From: Bacteroidales bacterium UBA3684
Lineage (GTDB): Bacteria > Bacteroidota > Bacteroidia > Bacteroidales > P3
Direction of reading: 5' to 3'
Length of the DNA: 22,676 nt
NCBI GenBank assembly: GCA_002372855.1
Contig: DFIZ01000002.1
Span: 1 to 22,676, forward strand
Notes under the pieces: model-generated
The model's database searches: none
What the model was told of the DNA's origin: nothing
The model's input: the letters and a program-made list of their open reading frames with translations, nothing else
Part shown: one piece after another, positions 8,124-16,735 of the stretch
How the letters are laid out: each line of letters starts with the position of its first letter
How positions within the stretch are numbered: the first letter of the stretch is position 1
Made by a program: the position numbers and the translations under genes

Positions 8124-8163
8124 ACAAAAAAAAGGGCGGGACCTCCAAAGGAAGTCCCGCTCT
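8124..8163 (-). terminator. Terminator between two convergent OmpA-family genes
   Basis: A hairpin with arms at 8133-8146 and 8150-8163 (core GCGGGACCTCC / GGAAGTCCCGC, one mismatch) and a 3-nt loop. On the minus strand the stem is followed by a run of T (8124-8133 read in reverse), which makes a strong intrinsic terminator for the gene ending at 8185. On the plus strand the stem follows the gene ending at 8103 but has only a weak T-tract, so it is probably less efficient that way. Confidence 0.85.
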
Positions 8164-8184
8164 ATTATCCATAACTGTCTAGAA

Positions 8185-9444
8185 CTATTCAATCACACGG
8201 TAGAAGCTGACGCGACGGTTGAGGGCGTACTGGATGTCGCCGAAGGCAACACTCTTACCCTTGTACTCGGTCTGGATGCGATTCTCGGCGATGCCATACT
8301 TCTTGACGAGGAGGCGCTTGACCTCGTTGGCACGCTTTTCGGAGAGCTTCATGTTGTAGCTGTCGCTGCCAGTGTAGTCGGCGAAGCCAACAACGAGAAC
8401 CTTAACATCGGGGTTGTCTTTGAGGACGCGGGCGACGGCCTTGACCTTGGCGTCTTCGTCTTCAGAAACCTCCCACTCGTCAACACCGTACTGGACGGAG
8501 AAGGGCATGGCGTAGAAGGTGAGCTGGTCGGCCTTAATCTGGTCGATAACGGCCTGGAGGCTGTCGGCAGCAGCGCTGTTGCCACCCTTGCCACCCTGGG
8601 CGAGGGCCTGGGCAAGCTGATCCTCGAGTTCGGCAATGCGGTTCTCAAGGCGCTTCTCGTTGTTGCGGCTGTTGCGGAGCTGGTTGTCGAGGTTGTTCAC
8701 CTGGCTGTTCAGGGCACCGAAGTTCTCCTGGGTCAGCATGGCCTTCTGGGCAGCAACGGCCTGGTCGGTAGCGGTGACACCGAAGCAATAGAAGTAACCA
8801 AGACGGAAGATACGGTTGGTGTGGTGAAGGTCGCTCGAGAAGAAGGTCTTGGGGCTGGGAGCGTCGCCATTGATGTCATAGCCATACTCGAAGAAGACGT
8901 TGTGGCTCTCACCGAAGCGATAGCTGGCACCAATACCGCCATCGAGAACGATACCGACGGTACCGAAGTCCTCTTTGGGTTTCGAAATCTCTTCGTTGCT
9001 GTTGCCGCTCAGGGCGAGACCACCGCCGGCATAGAGATAGAGGTTGAAACGACGGTCAGGGTTGTAACCCATCAGCGAGTTGTTGATCGACCACAGAATG
9101 TCGAGAGTGGCGGTCATGTGACGGTCATTGTAGTAACCATCGCGGCCCTGCATGGGAGCCCAGAAGCTGGGGAAGCCGAAACGGATGCGCCAGTCGAAGG
9201 CGTGGTTCAGTTTCTGCTGCAGGAAGATGTCCATACCAGCATTGGTAGCCTTACGCCAGCCGCCGAGGTCGCCACCGGCGTTCATGAAGGCCTGATTGTT
9301 AAGGTCGATGGAAACACCAAGCGACCAGTTGCTCCAGAAGCCATAGTGAGGATACTCGGGCTTGCCGGTGTTCTGAGCAAAGGCGTTCACGGAGGTCACC
9401 ATGAGGGACATCACAACGCCCATCTTGATTAATTTTTTCAGCAT
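8185..9444 (-). CDS. Major OmpA-family outer-membrane protein (barrel, coiled coil, OmpA domain)
   Basis: 419 residues: signal peptide (about 1-23, ending AFA before Q), an N-terminal barrel-like region (about 30-225), a predicted coiled coil rich in N, Q, E and L (about 232-282), a glycine-rich hinge (GGKGGN), and an OmpA peptidoglycan-binding domain (about 308-419). The domain has VGFADYTGSDSYN (D356) and LSEKRANEVKRLL (R371). The layout matches abundant OmpA-like proteins of Bacteroidota such as the Porphyromonas Omp40/Omp41 type. It has its own promoter and terminator, as expected for a highly expressed single gene. It is convergent with another OmpA-family gene but shares only the C-terminal domain with it. 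Confidence 0.93.
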   Translation of the reverse strand: MLKKLIKMGVVMSLMVTSVNAFAQNTGKPEYPHYGFWSNWSLGVSIDLNNQAFMNAGGDLGGWRKATNAGMDIFLQQKLNHAFDWRIRFGFPSFWAPMQGRDGYYNDRHMTATLDILWSINNSLMGYNPDRRFNLYLYAGGGLALSGNSNEEISKPKEDFGTVGIVLDGGIGASYRFGESHNVFFEYGYDINGDAPSPKTFFSSDLHHTNRIFRLGYFYCFGVTATDQAVAAQKAMLTQENFGALNSQVNNLDNQLRNSRNNEKRLENRIAELEDQLAQALAQGGKGGNSAAADSLQAVIDQIKADQLTFYAMPFSVQYGVDEWEVSEDEDAKVKAVARVLKDNPDVKVLVVGFADYTGSDSYNMKLSEKRANEVKRLLVKKYGIAENRIQTEYKGKSVAFGDIQYALNRRVSFYRVIE

Positions 9445-9506
9445 TTCAAATGTTTTTTATTTATTATTAATTCTTTTCTATATACCTTTCAGCGATTAAT
9501 TTTTTG

Positions 9507-9514
9507 CAAAAGTA
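9507..9514 (-). promoter_or_regulatory. Predicted promoter of the major OmpA-family gene
   Basis: On the minus strand TACTTTTG, followed by CA, is an exact TAnnTTTG -7 element, 62 bp before the start codon at 9444. A T-rich segment is found at the -33 distance without an exact TTTG. On the other side of this AT-rich gap, upstream of pgi, a short hairpin (GGTCT, five T, AGACC at 9608-9622) is visible. Confidence 0.65.
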
Positions 9515-9661
9515 CGTATATTTTTTCATATACGAAAAATATTTTTTTTATTTCTTCGTTAATTTGAAGAAAATAATGCAGTTACAATTGAAAAAAAATT
9601 GACAGACGGTCTTTTTTAGACCCTAAAACATAGAGTATTAACCTATCAGATAAGCACAAAA

Positions 9662-10969
9662 ATGGGACAAATCAAAATCAAAACCGACCACATTGTGTCG
9701 AAAATGGGGCAAGAGCCTATCGCTCAGATTGAAAAAGAGATTCTCGCAGCCAAAGAACACCTGCTGAAAGGCGACGCCGAAGGCAACGATTTCCTCGGCT
9801 GGGTCAACCTTCCGGAGGAGTACGACAAGGCCGAATACGCCCGCATGAAAGCCGACGTGGCCCGGCTGAGCGCGAAAAGCAAGGTCTTCGTGGTCATCGG
9901 CATCGGAGGCTCCTATCTCGGCGCCCGCATGGTAATCGAGGCCCTGCAGTCGGAGTTCGCCTCCATGGTGCGCGGAGAAAAACCCTACGTGGTCTACGCC
10001 GGCCACACCCTCGGCGAGGACTACTACACACAGCTGCTAACCCTCTTGGACCATGAAAATTACAGCGTAGCCGTCATCTCCAAGTCGGGCACCACCACCG
10101 AGCCCGCCGTGGCTTTCCGCATCGTCAAAGCCCACCTCGAAAAGAAGTACGGGAAAGCCGAAGCCTCGCAGCGCATCGTGGCCATCACCGACGCCCGCAA
10201 AGGCGCCCTGCACGACATCGCCGTCAACGAGGGCTACCCCATGTACGTCATCCCCGACAATGTCGGCGGCCGCTTCTCCGTGCTCACCCCCGTCGGACTG
10301 CTGCCCATCGCCATGGCCGGATTCGACACAGACCGGCTGCTACAGGGCGCACAGGACATGCGGCGCCTCTGCATCGAGAAGAACACCCTCGCCGAGAACC
10401 CCGCCATGATGTACGCCGCCGTGCGCAACATCCTCTACCGCAACGGCATCAAAGTCGAAATGCTGGTGAGCAGCCTGCCCAACCTGCGCTATCTGGCCGA
10501 ATGGTGGAAACAGCTCTACGGCGAGAGCGAGGGCAAAGACCACAAAGGCCTGCTGCCCCACAGCCTGAGCATCACCACCGACCTCCACTCCATGGGCCAG
10601 TACGTCCAGGACGGCGAGCGTCTGATGATGGAAACCATGGTCCACGTCGCCAAACCCGCCACCCACGTCGATGTGCCCACCGACGAACACAACCTCGACG
10701 GCATCAACTACCTGGTTGGCAAGAGCCTGACCGAAATCAACGACTGTGCCATGCAGGGCACCGTCCAGGCCCACCTCGAGGGCGGCGTGCCCGTGGTGGA
10801 AATCGATGTGGACCGCATCGACGAGTACACCCTCGGCCAGATGATCTACTTCTTCGAGTTCGCCTGCGGCGTCAGCGGATACACCCTTGGCGTCAACCCC
10901 TTCAACCAGCCCGGCGTGGAAGCCTACAAGAAAAACATGTTCCACCTCCTGGGCAAGCCCGGATTCTGA
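9662..10969 (+). CDS. pgi: Glucose-6-phosphate isomerase
   Basis: 435 residues, the short form found in Bacillus and Bacteroidota rather than the roughly 550-residue E. coli form. It interconverts glucose 6-phosphate and fructose 6-phosphate in the cytoplasm. The first PGI signature, DNVGGRFSVLTPVG, is at 199-212. The catalytic loop YGESEGKD is at 286-293, HSMGQ at 309-313, and the second signature with FNQPGVEAYKK at 414-424 contains the catalytic lysine region. It stands alone with a strong terminator behind it. No clean TAnnTTTG promoter was found upstream; TTAATTTG at 9559-9566 is the nearest weak match. Confidence 0.97.
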   Translation: MGQIKIKTDHIVSKMGQEPIAQIEKEILAAKEHLLKGDAEGNDFLGWVNLPEEYDKAEYARMKADVARLSAKSKVFVVIGIGGSYLGARMVIEALQSEFASMVRGEKPYVVYAGHTLGEDYYTQLLTLLDHENYSVAVISKSGTTTEPAVAFRIVKAHLEKKYGKAEASQRIVAITDARKGALHDIAVNEGYPMYVIPDNVGGRFSVLTPVGLLPIAMAGFDTDRLLQGAQDMRRLCIEKNTLAENPAMMYAAVRNILYRNGIKVEMLVSSLPNLRYLAEWWKQLYGESEGKDHKGLLPHSLSITTDLHSMGQYVQDGERLMMETMVHVAKPATHVDVPTDEHNLDGINYLVGKSLTEINDCAMQGTVQAHLEGGVPVVEIDVDRIDEYTLGQMIYFFEFACGVSGYTLGVNPFNQPGVEAYKKNMFHLLGKPGF

Positions 10970-10997
10970 TTCCCGGCACGCCATCGGCCGTGCAACA

Positions 10998-11033
10998 GGG
11001 CATACCGTCGCCAAAAACGGTATGCCCTTTTTT
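10998..11033 (+). terminator. Terminator of pgi
   Basis: A perfect 11-bp stem, GGGCATACCGT at 10998-11008 and ACGGTATGCCC at 11017-11027, is followed by six T. It begins 28 bp after the pgi stop codon. Confidence 0.92.
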
Positions 11034-11179
11034 GTCACCATCCAGGTATCGGATTCCGGCAGCCGGGAGAGCAAAAAAACGACAAAATGTCAAATTCCAC
11101 CCGCACAAAGACCCCAAAACACACTCCATACGGACGTAAAACACACTGAATAAAAGAGCTATCACACCCATCACCCCCA

Positions 11180-11275
11180 TACCAACTCCTTACCAAGTCC
11201 TTACCAACTCCTTACCAACTCCTACCACAGCAGGAGATGATAGGGTGTTAAAAGGGGGTTGGTAAAGGTAAAAAT
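11180..11275. repeat. 11-bp-period inverted array (array B)
   Basis: The left arm has four consecutive 11-bp units, TACCAACTCCT at 11180-11190, 11202-11212 and 11213-11223, with TACCAAGTCCT at 11191-11201. After an 8-nt spacer (11224-11231) the right arm runs in the complementary sense in the same register: AGGAGATGATA (11232-11242), GGGTGTTAAAA (11243-11253), GGGGGTTGGTA (11254-11264) and a decayed unit to 11275. The innermost units pair at 9 of 11 positions. The reverse complement of array C, on the far side of the next gene, is closely similar. Confidence 0.8.
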
Positions 11276-11350
11276 GACAAATGGTGCGAATAAAACTATA
11301 GAACATGGAGAATTATTTTATAAAATATTATGAAAATCAAAAAAAATATG

Positions 11351-11358
11351 TATATTTG
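11351..11358 (+). promoter_or_regulatory. Predicted promoter of the surface-protein gene
   Basis: TATATTTG, followed by CA, matches the -7 element TAnnTTTG exactly and lies 26 bp before the ATG at 11385. The upstream DNA is AT-rich without an exact -33 TTTG at the right distance. Confidence 0.6.
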
Positions 11359-11384
11359 CAAAATGATAGGAAGCGTATGAAATA

Positions 11385-14300
11385 ATGTATACAACTAGCA
11401 TACAACCGTTTACACACCGCAGCATCCGTTTCCTTTGGACATTGCTGGTGTTGGTGCTACCCTTTTTGCACGAGGGGAGCGCCATGGCGCAGACCATCAC
11501 CATGCAGAATGGGCAAACCATATACGCCGCCCTCTGTGCCAACGGAGCGGACATCTACGACGACGGCGGACCCAGCGGAAACTACAGCAACTCCTTCCAG
11601 GGGTGGGTCGTGCTCACCACCAACGCCGGCGCCACCATCACCCTCACCGGCAACTACAACACCGAAAACAGCTACGACTACCTCAGCATCTACGACGGAG
11701 AGACCCAGATTCTCCGCGTATGCGGCACCAATTCGCTCAATGTCGTTGCCACCAGCGGCACCATGAAAATCCACTTCACCACCGACGGATCGGTGATTCG
11801 CCAGGGCTTCTCGCTCCACGCCGTCACCTCGGCGCCCCCAACGGGTTGCAACTCCACGGTACACAACCTTGCCGTCTCCAACCTCAATGCCACCTCCGGA
11901 ACCCTCACCTGGGATGGTTCGGGCGAGAACCTCATGCTCGACTACGGCACAGGCCCCATAGCGGTGTCCGGCAACAGCTACGACCTCACCGGCCTTGTGG
12001 GCAGCACCGACTATACCATCAGCCTCTACGCCCAGGCCGACAGCGGCGAGACCTGCTGCACCTCCACGCTCCACATCACCACCCCCATCCAGGGAGGCCA
12101 CGGCTGCATCGACCCCTCCGACCTTACGGCACCCTACGTCCAAGGCTACTACGGCTCGTTCTCGTCGCCCTATTCATCCATCGGCATCATCAACCACGGC
12201 CCCTCGGATGCCTACAGCCGCCATACCGTCCACACCAACCCCAACGAGCGCGACCCCCGCACAGGCAACCTCCTCAGCACCGTGCCTCCCGGAGGCTCCT
12301 CCTCCGTGCGCCTCGGCAACTGGCGCACGGGCAGCGAGGCCGAAGCCCTGCTCTATGCCATCGAGGTGGACACCATGCTCGCCGACCTTCTCATCCTGAA
12401 ATATGCCGCCGTGCTGGAGGACCCCAACCACTCGCCTTCGGAGCAGCCCCGATTCCGCCTTGAAATCCTCAACGGCAACATGGAGGTCATCGACCCTACA
12501 TGCGGAGTCGCCGACTTCATTTCCAACTCCAACCTCGGCTGGAATACCCACTATTCGACCCTCTGGAAAGACTGGACCACCGTCGGCATCGACCTCACCC
12601 CCTATGCCGGGCAGACCATCATGGTGCGTCTCACCACCTACGACTGCTCGCAAAGCGGCCACTACGGCTATGCCTATTTCACCCTCGAATGCAGCCGCAA
12701 GAATATGGCGTCGGAGACCTGCGGCGCCAATGCCAGCAATACCTTCACCGTCCCCGAGGGTTTCTCCTACCTGTGGTACACCGACTCGCCCCAGAGCCCC
12801 ATCAGCACCGCGCGCTCCATCAACGTCACTTCCGACACCGGCACCATCTACCACTGCCTCCTGAGCTTCGTCGACAAACCCGCCTGCAACTTCACCATGA
12901 GTGCCTTCGCCGGCGTGCGCTATCCGTTGGCGCTCTTCGACAGTGTGGTGACAATGGAGAACTGCGAGTTCGACGTCAGCTTTGTCAACCGCAGCACCAT
13001 CTCGGCCGACGGCGTTACCCCCAGCGGCACCGGCGAGAGCTGCGAAGCCTCGTGGTGGAGTTTCGGCAACGGCGACACATCCTCGCTCTACCATGCCACT
13101 GCCCACTACGATGCCCCCGGCCAGTACGAGGTCGTCCTGGTCTCCTCCATCGCCAACGGGCTCTGCACCGACACCATTCGCAAGACCATCACCCTGATGC
13201 CTCCGGGACCCAATCCCTCCATCACAGGACCCACCGACCGTTGCGACAACAGCCCCGTCAACGACACCCTCATCGTCAGCAACGCCCTGTGGCATTCCTG
13301 GAACAGCGACACCCTCGTTGTGTCGCCCACCGCCACCACCACCTATACCCTCACCGCCCAGGACACCAGCCACTGCCCCTACACCCTCAACCATACCATC
13401 ACCGTGCATCCCTCGTACAACCTGCACGACACCGCCGTCATCTGTCCCTCCGGGTTGCCCTATTCCTATGGTTCACTCGTCATTGCCGACGCCACCGACA
13501 CCGGGAGCTACTCCTACTCCGAACTCTCCTCCTTTGGTTGCGACAGCATAGGCACCGTGTTCCTCGTTGTCAAGGACACCTCCATGGCCGACACCGTGGC
13601 CGTGGCCTGCGACCGCTTTGTGTGGTACGGCACCGAGTACACCACCAGTGGCGCCGTGGCCCAACGCGTCACCACCAACGCCGTCGGATGCGACAGCACC
13701 ACCACCCTGTTGCTGACCGTCAACGCATCCTCCAGCAGCAGTTTCTACGACACCGTGGTCGAGAACCTTCTTCCGCATACCTTCAACGGCACCACCTTCT
13801 CCCAGCCCGCCAGCGACACCACTGTCACCATTGTCAACGCCGCCGGCTGCGACAGCACCATCAGCTACTCGCTGCATGTCCACTGGAACGTCGACACCAC
13901 ACTCTACGACACCCTCTGCCGCAGCGCCTTGCCCTACACGTGGAACAACGCCTCCTTCGACACCGTCCTCTCCGCATCGGCCACCATGACCCGCGCCACA
14001 ACCCTCCTCTCCCACACCGGAAGCGACAGCCTTGTCACCATGCTCCTCACCGTCCACCCCCTCTACGACCACCACCTGACCACCGCCATCTGCGACGACA
14101 CCGTCTTCGCCTTTGGCGACAGCCTCTTCAGCGTCAGCACCGACTATACCGACAGCCTCCTCTCCATCCGCGGATGCGACAGTCTCTCCTCCCTCCACCT
14201 CACCGTGCACCCCACCTTCGACCACCACACCTACGACACCATCTGCTCCAACCAGAGCATCGTCTTCACGCAGCACACCTACAACACCTCCGGCGACTAT

Positions 14301-16091
14301 GCCCACCAGCTGCTCTCGCGCCATTCGTGCGACAGCCTCTCCACGCTCCACCTCACCGTGTGGCCCGCCTACGACTACCACACCTACGACACCCTCTGCG
14401 ACGATTCCTCGCGTCTCTTCATCGACTCGACCTACCGCCAGACCGGAACCTTCCTCCACCACCTCTTTTCCGCCCACTCGTGCGACAGCCTGCAGACCCT
14501 CCACCTGAAAGTCTATCCCACATACAACATCCACCTCTACGACACCATCTACGACGGCGACACCTACACCTTCGAGCATACCCTCTACGACACCACCGGC
14601 ACTTACCCCCACCTGCTGCAGGCCGTCTACGGCTGCGACTCGCTCCGCACCCTCCACCTGCAACGTAACCGTCGCACCTACGTCGACAGCATCCTCTGCC
14701 AAAACAGCCTGCCACTGGTGTGGAACGGCGCCGTCTTCGCCAACGGCAACGGACTCCGCTCCGCCCACCGGCAGACGATGGCCGACAGCGTGCATCTGCA
14801 GGGCCTCGACGGCATCGACTCGCTGGTGGTCATGCGCGTGGTGGCCATCGACACCTCGGCCACACTGGAACAACTCCACGCCTGCGACTCCCTCACCTGG
14901 CTCGACGGCATCTCCTACACCGCTTCCACTTCGGCCCCCTTCCTGCACCTGACCAACCAATGGGGCTGCGACAGCATACACCACCTCGACCTCACCGTCG
15001 ACTCCACCCACCTCTTCACCGACCGCCACATGGTGTGCGACTCTATGCGATGGCTCGACAATACCGTCTACCACGCCGACATCCAGGGTCCGCAAGTCAC
15101 ACTTGTCACATACCGTGGATGCGACTCCATTGTCACCCTCGACCTCGCCGTGCACTATTCATCCTACGAGGAGAGCGTCGACACCTTCTGCCACGGCCAG
15201 ACCTACCACTGGCACTCCTTCTCCGTCAGCGGTGACTCGGCCTATCTCAACGAGGACCACCTCCTGCTGGACACCCTCCACTCGGTCTATGCGTGCGACT
15301 CCGTGATCGCCCTCCGCCTCACCAAGATGGCCCAACCGCGTATCGACTTCAGCTATTCCACCGACTGCCTGCACCGCACCTACACCATCAGCGCCACCTC
15401 CAGCGTACCCTATACCCGCTGGTCCTCCTACCCGATGGACAGCCAGCTCGACGGAAACGAAGACCTCCTCACCGTCACCGTCGCCCCGTCGGAGCCCACC
15501 GAGTATTCCCTCTATGCCGACTACCGCGACATCCCCTTCTGCCCCTTCAGCAAATCCATCGTCCTGAGTCCTGTCGATGTACCGAAGGCCGAGCTGCAGG
15601 TCAACCCCGGCGCATTGAAGTACAATGCCATGGACTATACCGCCTACGACATCTCGAAGGAGTATGTCGAACGCACATGGTACGTCGACGGCGTGCGCCA
15701 GAGCGAACCTTCGCGCATACTCTATGGTCGCGGCGACGACCATTCCGACACCATTACCCTCGCCCTCAGCGTCTACAACGGCCAGTGTCTCGACACCGCC
15801 TTCTACCTCCTGCCGGTGCTCCGCGTGGCCGTCTTCGCCCCCAATGCCTTCACCCCCAACCTCGAAACCAACAACCGCTTCACCATCGTCACCCAAGGTG
15901 TCATCGACGGCGAGCTGTTCATCTACAACCGTGAAGGCCTGCTAATGTACCAAACCACAGACTTCGGCAACATGGGCTGGGACGGAGGCAACTGCCCGCA
16001 GGGGAACTACGTATGGCGTTTCAACTACCACGCCGTCGACTACCCCAACTCCCCCAAGTCCGAAATCGGCACCGTGCTGCTCATCCGCTGA
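11385..16091 (+). CDS. Giant cell-surface protein: CUB, Fn3-like, PKD-like, 12 repeats, T9SS type B sorting domain
   Basis: 1568 residues. The signal peptide spans about 1-35 (ends AMA before Q). A CUB-like domain follows at 37-148 (NSYDYLSIYDG, and C113 in RVCGTN), then an Fn3-like domain at about 156-234. A jelly-roll-like region at about 240-440 contains DWTTVGIDLTPYAGQTIMVRL. A PKD-like domain is centred on SWWSFGNGDTSSLYHATAHY (about residues 515-605). Twelve tandem repeats of 50-60 residues fill 678-1317, most with an early cysteine and a GCDS or SCDS motif. The end (about 1480-1568: FAPNAFTPN, LFIYNREGLLMYQT, GWDGGNCPQGNYVWRF) is the gliding-motility-associated CHU_C domain, used as a type B signal for type IX secretion. 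The protein should be exported by Sec, cross the outer membrane by T9SS and stay on the surface or be released. Adhesion is plausible but not shown. The gene is flanked by inverted 11-bp arrays. Confidence 0.9.
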   Translation: MYTTSIQPFTHRSIRFLWTLLVLVLPFLHEGSAMAQTITMQNGQTIYAALCANGADIYDDGGPSGNYSNSFQGWVVLTTNAGATITLTGNYNTENSYDYLSIYDGETQILRVCGTNSLNVVATSGTMKIHFTTDGSVIRQGFSLHAVTSAPPTGCNSTVHNLAVSNLNATSGTLTWDGSGENLMLDYGTGPIAVSGNSYDLTGLVGSTDYTISLYAQADSGETCCTSTLHITTPIQGGHGCIDPSDLTAPYVQGYYGSFSSPYSSIGIINHGPSDAYSRHTVHTNPNERDPRTGNLLSTVPPGGSSSVRLGNWRTGSEAEALLYAIEVDTMLADLLILKYAAVLEDPNHSPSEQPRFRLEILNGNMEVIDPTCGVADFISNSNLGWNTHYSTLWKDWTTVGIDLTPYAGQTIMVRLTTYDCSQSGHYGYAYFTLECSRKNMASETCGANASNTFTVPEGFSYLWYTDSPQSPISTARSINVTSDTGTIYHCLLSFVDKPACNFTMSAFAGVRYPLALFDSVVTMENCEFDVSFVNRSTISADGVTPSGTGESCEASWWSFGNGDTSSLYHATAHYDAPGQYEVVLVSSIANGLCTDTIRKTITLMPPGPNPSITGPTDRCDNSPVNDTLIVSNALWHSWNSDTLVVSPTATTTYTLTAQDTSHCPYTLNHTITVHPSYNLHDTAVICPSGLPYSYGSLVIADATDTGSYSYSELSSFGCDSIGTVFLVVKDTSMADTVAVACDRFVWYGTEYTTSGAVAQRVTTNAVGCDSTTTLLLTVNASSSSSFYDTVVENLLPHTFNGTTFSQPASDTTVTIVNAAGCDSTISYSLHVHWNVDTTLYDTLCRSALPYTWNNASFDTVLSASATMTRATTLLSHTGSDSLVTMLLTVHPLYDHHLTTAICDDTVFAFGDSLFSVSTDYTDSLLSIRGCDSLSSLHLTVHPTFDHHTYDTICSNQSIVFTQHTYNTSGDYAHQLLSRHSCDSLSTLHLTVWPAYDYHTYDTLCDDSSRLFIDSTYRQTGTFLHHLFSAHSCDSLQTLHLKVYPTYNIHLYDTIYDGDTYTFEHTLYDTTGTYPHLLQAVYGCDSLRTLHLQRNRRTYVDSILCQNSLPLVWNGAVFANGNGLRSAHRQTMADSVHLQGLDGIDSLVVMRVVAIDTSATLEQLHACDSLTWLDGISYTASTSAPFLHLTNQWGCDSIHHLDLTVDSTHLFTDRHMVCDSMRWLDNTVYHADIQGPQVTLVTYRGCDSIVTLDLAVHYSSYEESVDTFCHGQTYHWHSFSVSGDSAYLNEDHLLLDTLHSVYACDSVIALRLTKMAQPRIDFSYSTDCLHRTYTISATSSVPYTRWSSYPMDSQLDGNEDLLTVTVAPSEPTEYSLYADYRDIPFCPFSKSIVLSPVDVPKAELQVNPGALKYNAMDYTAYDISKEYVERTWYVDGVRQSEPSRILYGRGDDHSDTITLALSVYNGQCLDTAFYLLPVLRVAVFAPNAFTPNLETNNRFTIVTQGVIDGELFIYNREGLLMYQTTDFGNMGWDGGNCPQGNYVWRFNYHAVDYPNSPKSEIGTVLLIR
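13416..15335 (+). repeat. Twelve tandem protein-coding repeats inside the surface-protein gene
   Basis: Residues 678-1317 divide without remainder into twelve repeats of 56, 51, 52, 59, 51, 51, 51, 50, 60, 51, 51 and 57 residues. The typical unit runs hhYDTxC, about 25 variable residues, G/S-CDSLxTLxLTV, then a short linker. Repeats 3 and 8 lack the first cysteine; repeats 4 and 9 lack the second and are longer. The DNA copies are too diverged for easy slippage. Confidence 0.85.
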
Positions 16092-16132
16092 CGCACACCG
16101 CCACACCCCTCTCCTCCCTTCCATCACAAAAC

Positions 16133-16206
16133 CATCAACTCCCTACCAACACCTACAGCGGTAGGAGTTGATAAGGAGTTGGTAAGGCCATGCCAAGGCC
16201 TTGGCA
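16133..16206. repeat. 11-bp-period inverted array (array C)
   Basis: The left arm is CATCAACTCCC (16133-16143) and TACCAACACCT (16144-16154). An 8-nt spacer (16155-16162) follows, then AGGAGTTGATA (16163-16173), AGGAGTTGGTA (16174-16184), AGGCCATGCCA (16185-16195) and AGGCCTTGGCA (16196-16206). It lies between the convergent ends of the surface-protein gene and ssb, so the hairpin could act as a terminator in either direction, though it lacks a T-tract. Compared with array B it is in inverted orientation. Confidence 0.8.
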
Positions 16207-16226
16207 AGTACCTAATACGTTCGATC

Positions 16227-16658
16227 TCAGAATGGGAGGTCTCCCAATGGCTCGGTCTCGTTGTTGAGAATGTCCATCAAGGGGTTGTTGACCTGCTGCG
16301 ATTCCTCGTTGCGTTGGCGATTGGACAGGAGCAAGAGGTTGTCGGCGACCACCTCGGTGACATGGCGCTTGTTGCCCTCTTTGTCTTCCCAGGTACGGCT
16401 CTGCAGGCGTCCCTCGACATAGATCTGGGCACCTTTGTGGAGAATGCGTTCTGCGATGTCGGCCAGGCCGCGCCAGCACACCACATTGTGCCACTCGGTG
16501 ATTTCCACTCTTTCATTGTCGCGGTTGCGACGGTATTCGGTTGTTGCGAGGGGGAAGGATGCTTTCTTCACGGGAGTGGACCCCTCGGAGGGGAAAGTAA
16601 CTACATCCGGGTTCTTTCCTACATTCCCAACCAGGATTACTTTATTGACTCCAATCAT
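16227..16658 (-). CDS. ssb: Single-stranded DNA-binding protein
   Basis: 143 residues. It coats single-stranded DNA in replication and repair. The OB fold occupies about residues 1-110 with the family start GVNKVILVGNVGKNPD, the TEWHNVVCW block at 55-62, and YVEGRLQSRTWEDKEG at 80-95. A short polar linker leads to the C-terminal partner-binding tip ETEPLGDLPF; the final LPF is intact, but the tip has only three acidic residues. It lies 77 bp downstream of mutY on the same strand and has its own promoter in that gap. Confidence 0.97.
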   Translation of the reverse strand: MIGVNKVILVGNVGKNPDVVTFPSEGSTPVKKASFPLATTEYRRNRDNERVEITEWHNVVCWRGLADIAERILHKGAQIYVEGRLQSRTWEDKEGNKRHVTEVVADNLLLLSNRQRNEESQQVNNPLMDILNNETEPLGDLPF

Positions 16659-16694
16659 ACTTTGTTTATAGCTTTTTTAGTCAATTTGAGACTG

Positions 16695-16725
16695 CGAAAT
16701 TACGACTTTTTTTTGAATATACAAA
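16695..16725 (-). promoter_or_regulatory. Predicted promoter of ssb
   Basis: On the minus strand TTTG (16722-16725), a 19-bp spacer and TAATTTCG (16695-16702) give the Bacteroidota -33/-7 arrangement with one mismatch in the -7 box. It is 37 bp before the ssb start codon and lies wholly in the mutY-ssb gap, so ssb can be transcribed independently of mutY. Confidence 0.65.
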
Positions 16726-16735
16726 ATAAAGATTT

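Larger units (their letters stand above)
10970..11384. other. 415-bp intergenic region between pgi and the surface-protein gene
   Basis: No gene is supported. In order it holds the pgi terminator; a 10-bp direct repeat AAAACACACT at 11116-11125 and 11138-11147, whose copies are 22 bp apart (twice 11 bp); array B of 11-bp units (11180-11275); and an AT-rich stretch leading to the promoter of the surface-protein gene. Confidence 0.6.

Noticed and set aside
9599..9627. TTGACA as a sigma-70 -35 box for pgi
   Set aside because: Bacteroidota promoters do not use this pair of elements, and no matching -10 box occurs at 17 bp; the match is probably chance in AT-rich DNA.
12500..14668. 722-residue open frame in another plus frame of the surface-protein gene
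   Set aside because: It is extremely rich in arginine, histidine and proline, as expected from a frameshifted reading of GC-rich coding DNA.
13473..15155. 560-residue open frame antisense to the surface-protein repeats
   Set aside because: The composition (valine, glycine, glutamate) follows from reading GC-rich sense codons in reverse; the sense strand has a signal peptide, domains and a sorting signal.
11385..16091. Mobile element or transposon bounded by the inverted 11-bp arrays
   Set aside because: No transposase, recombinase or target-site duplication was seen; kept only as a question in the findings.
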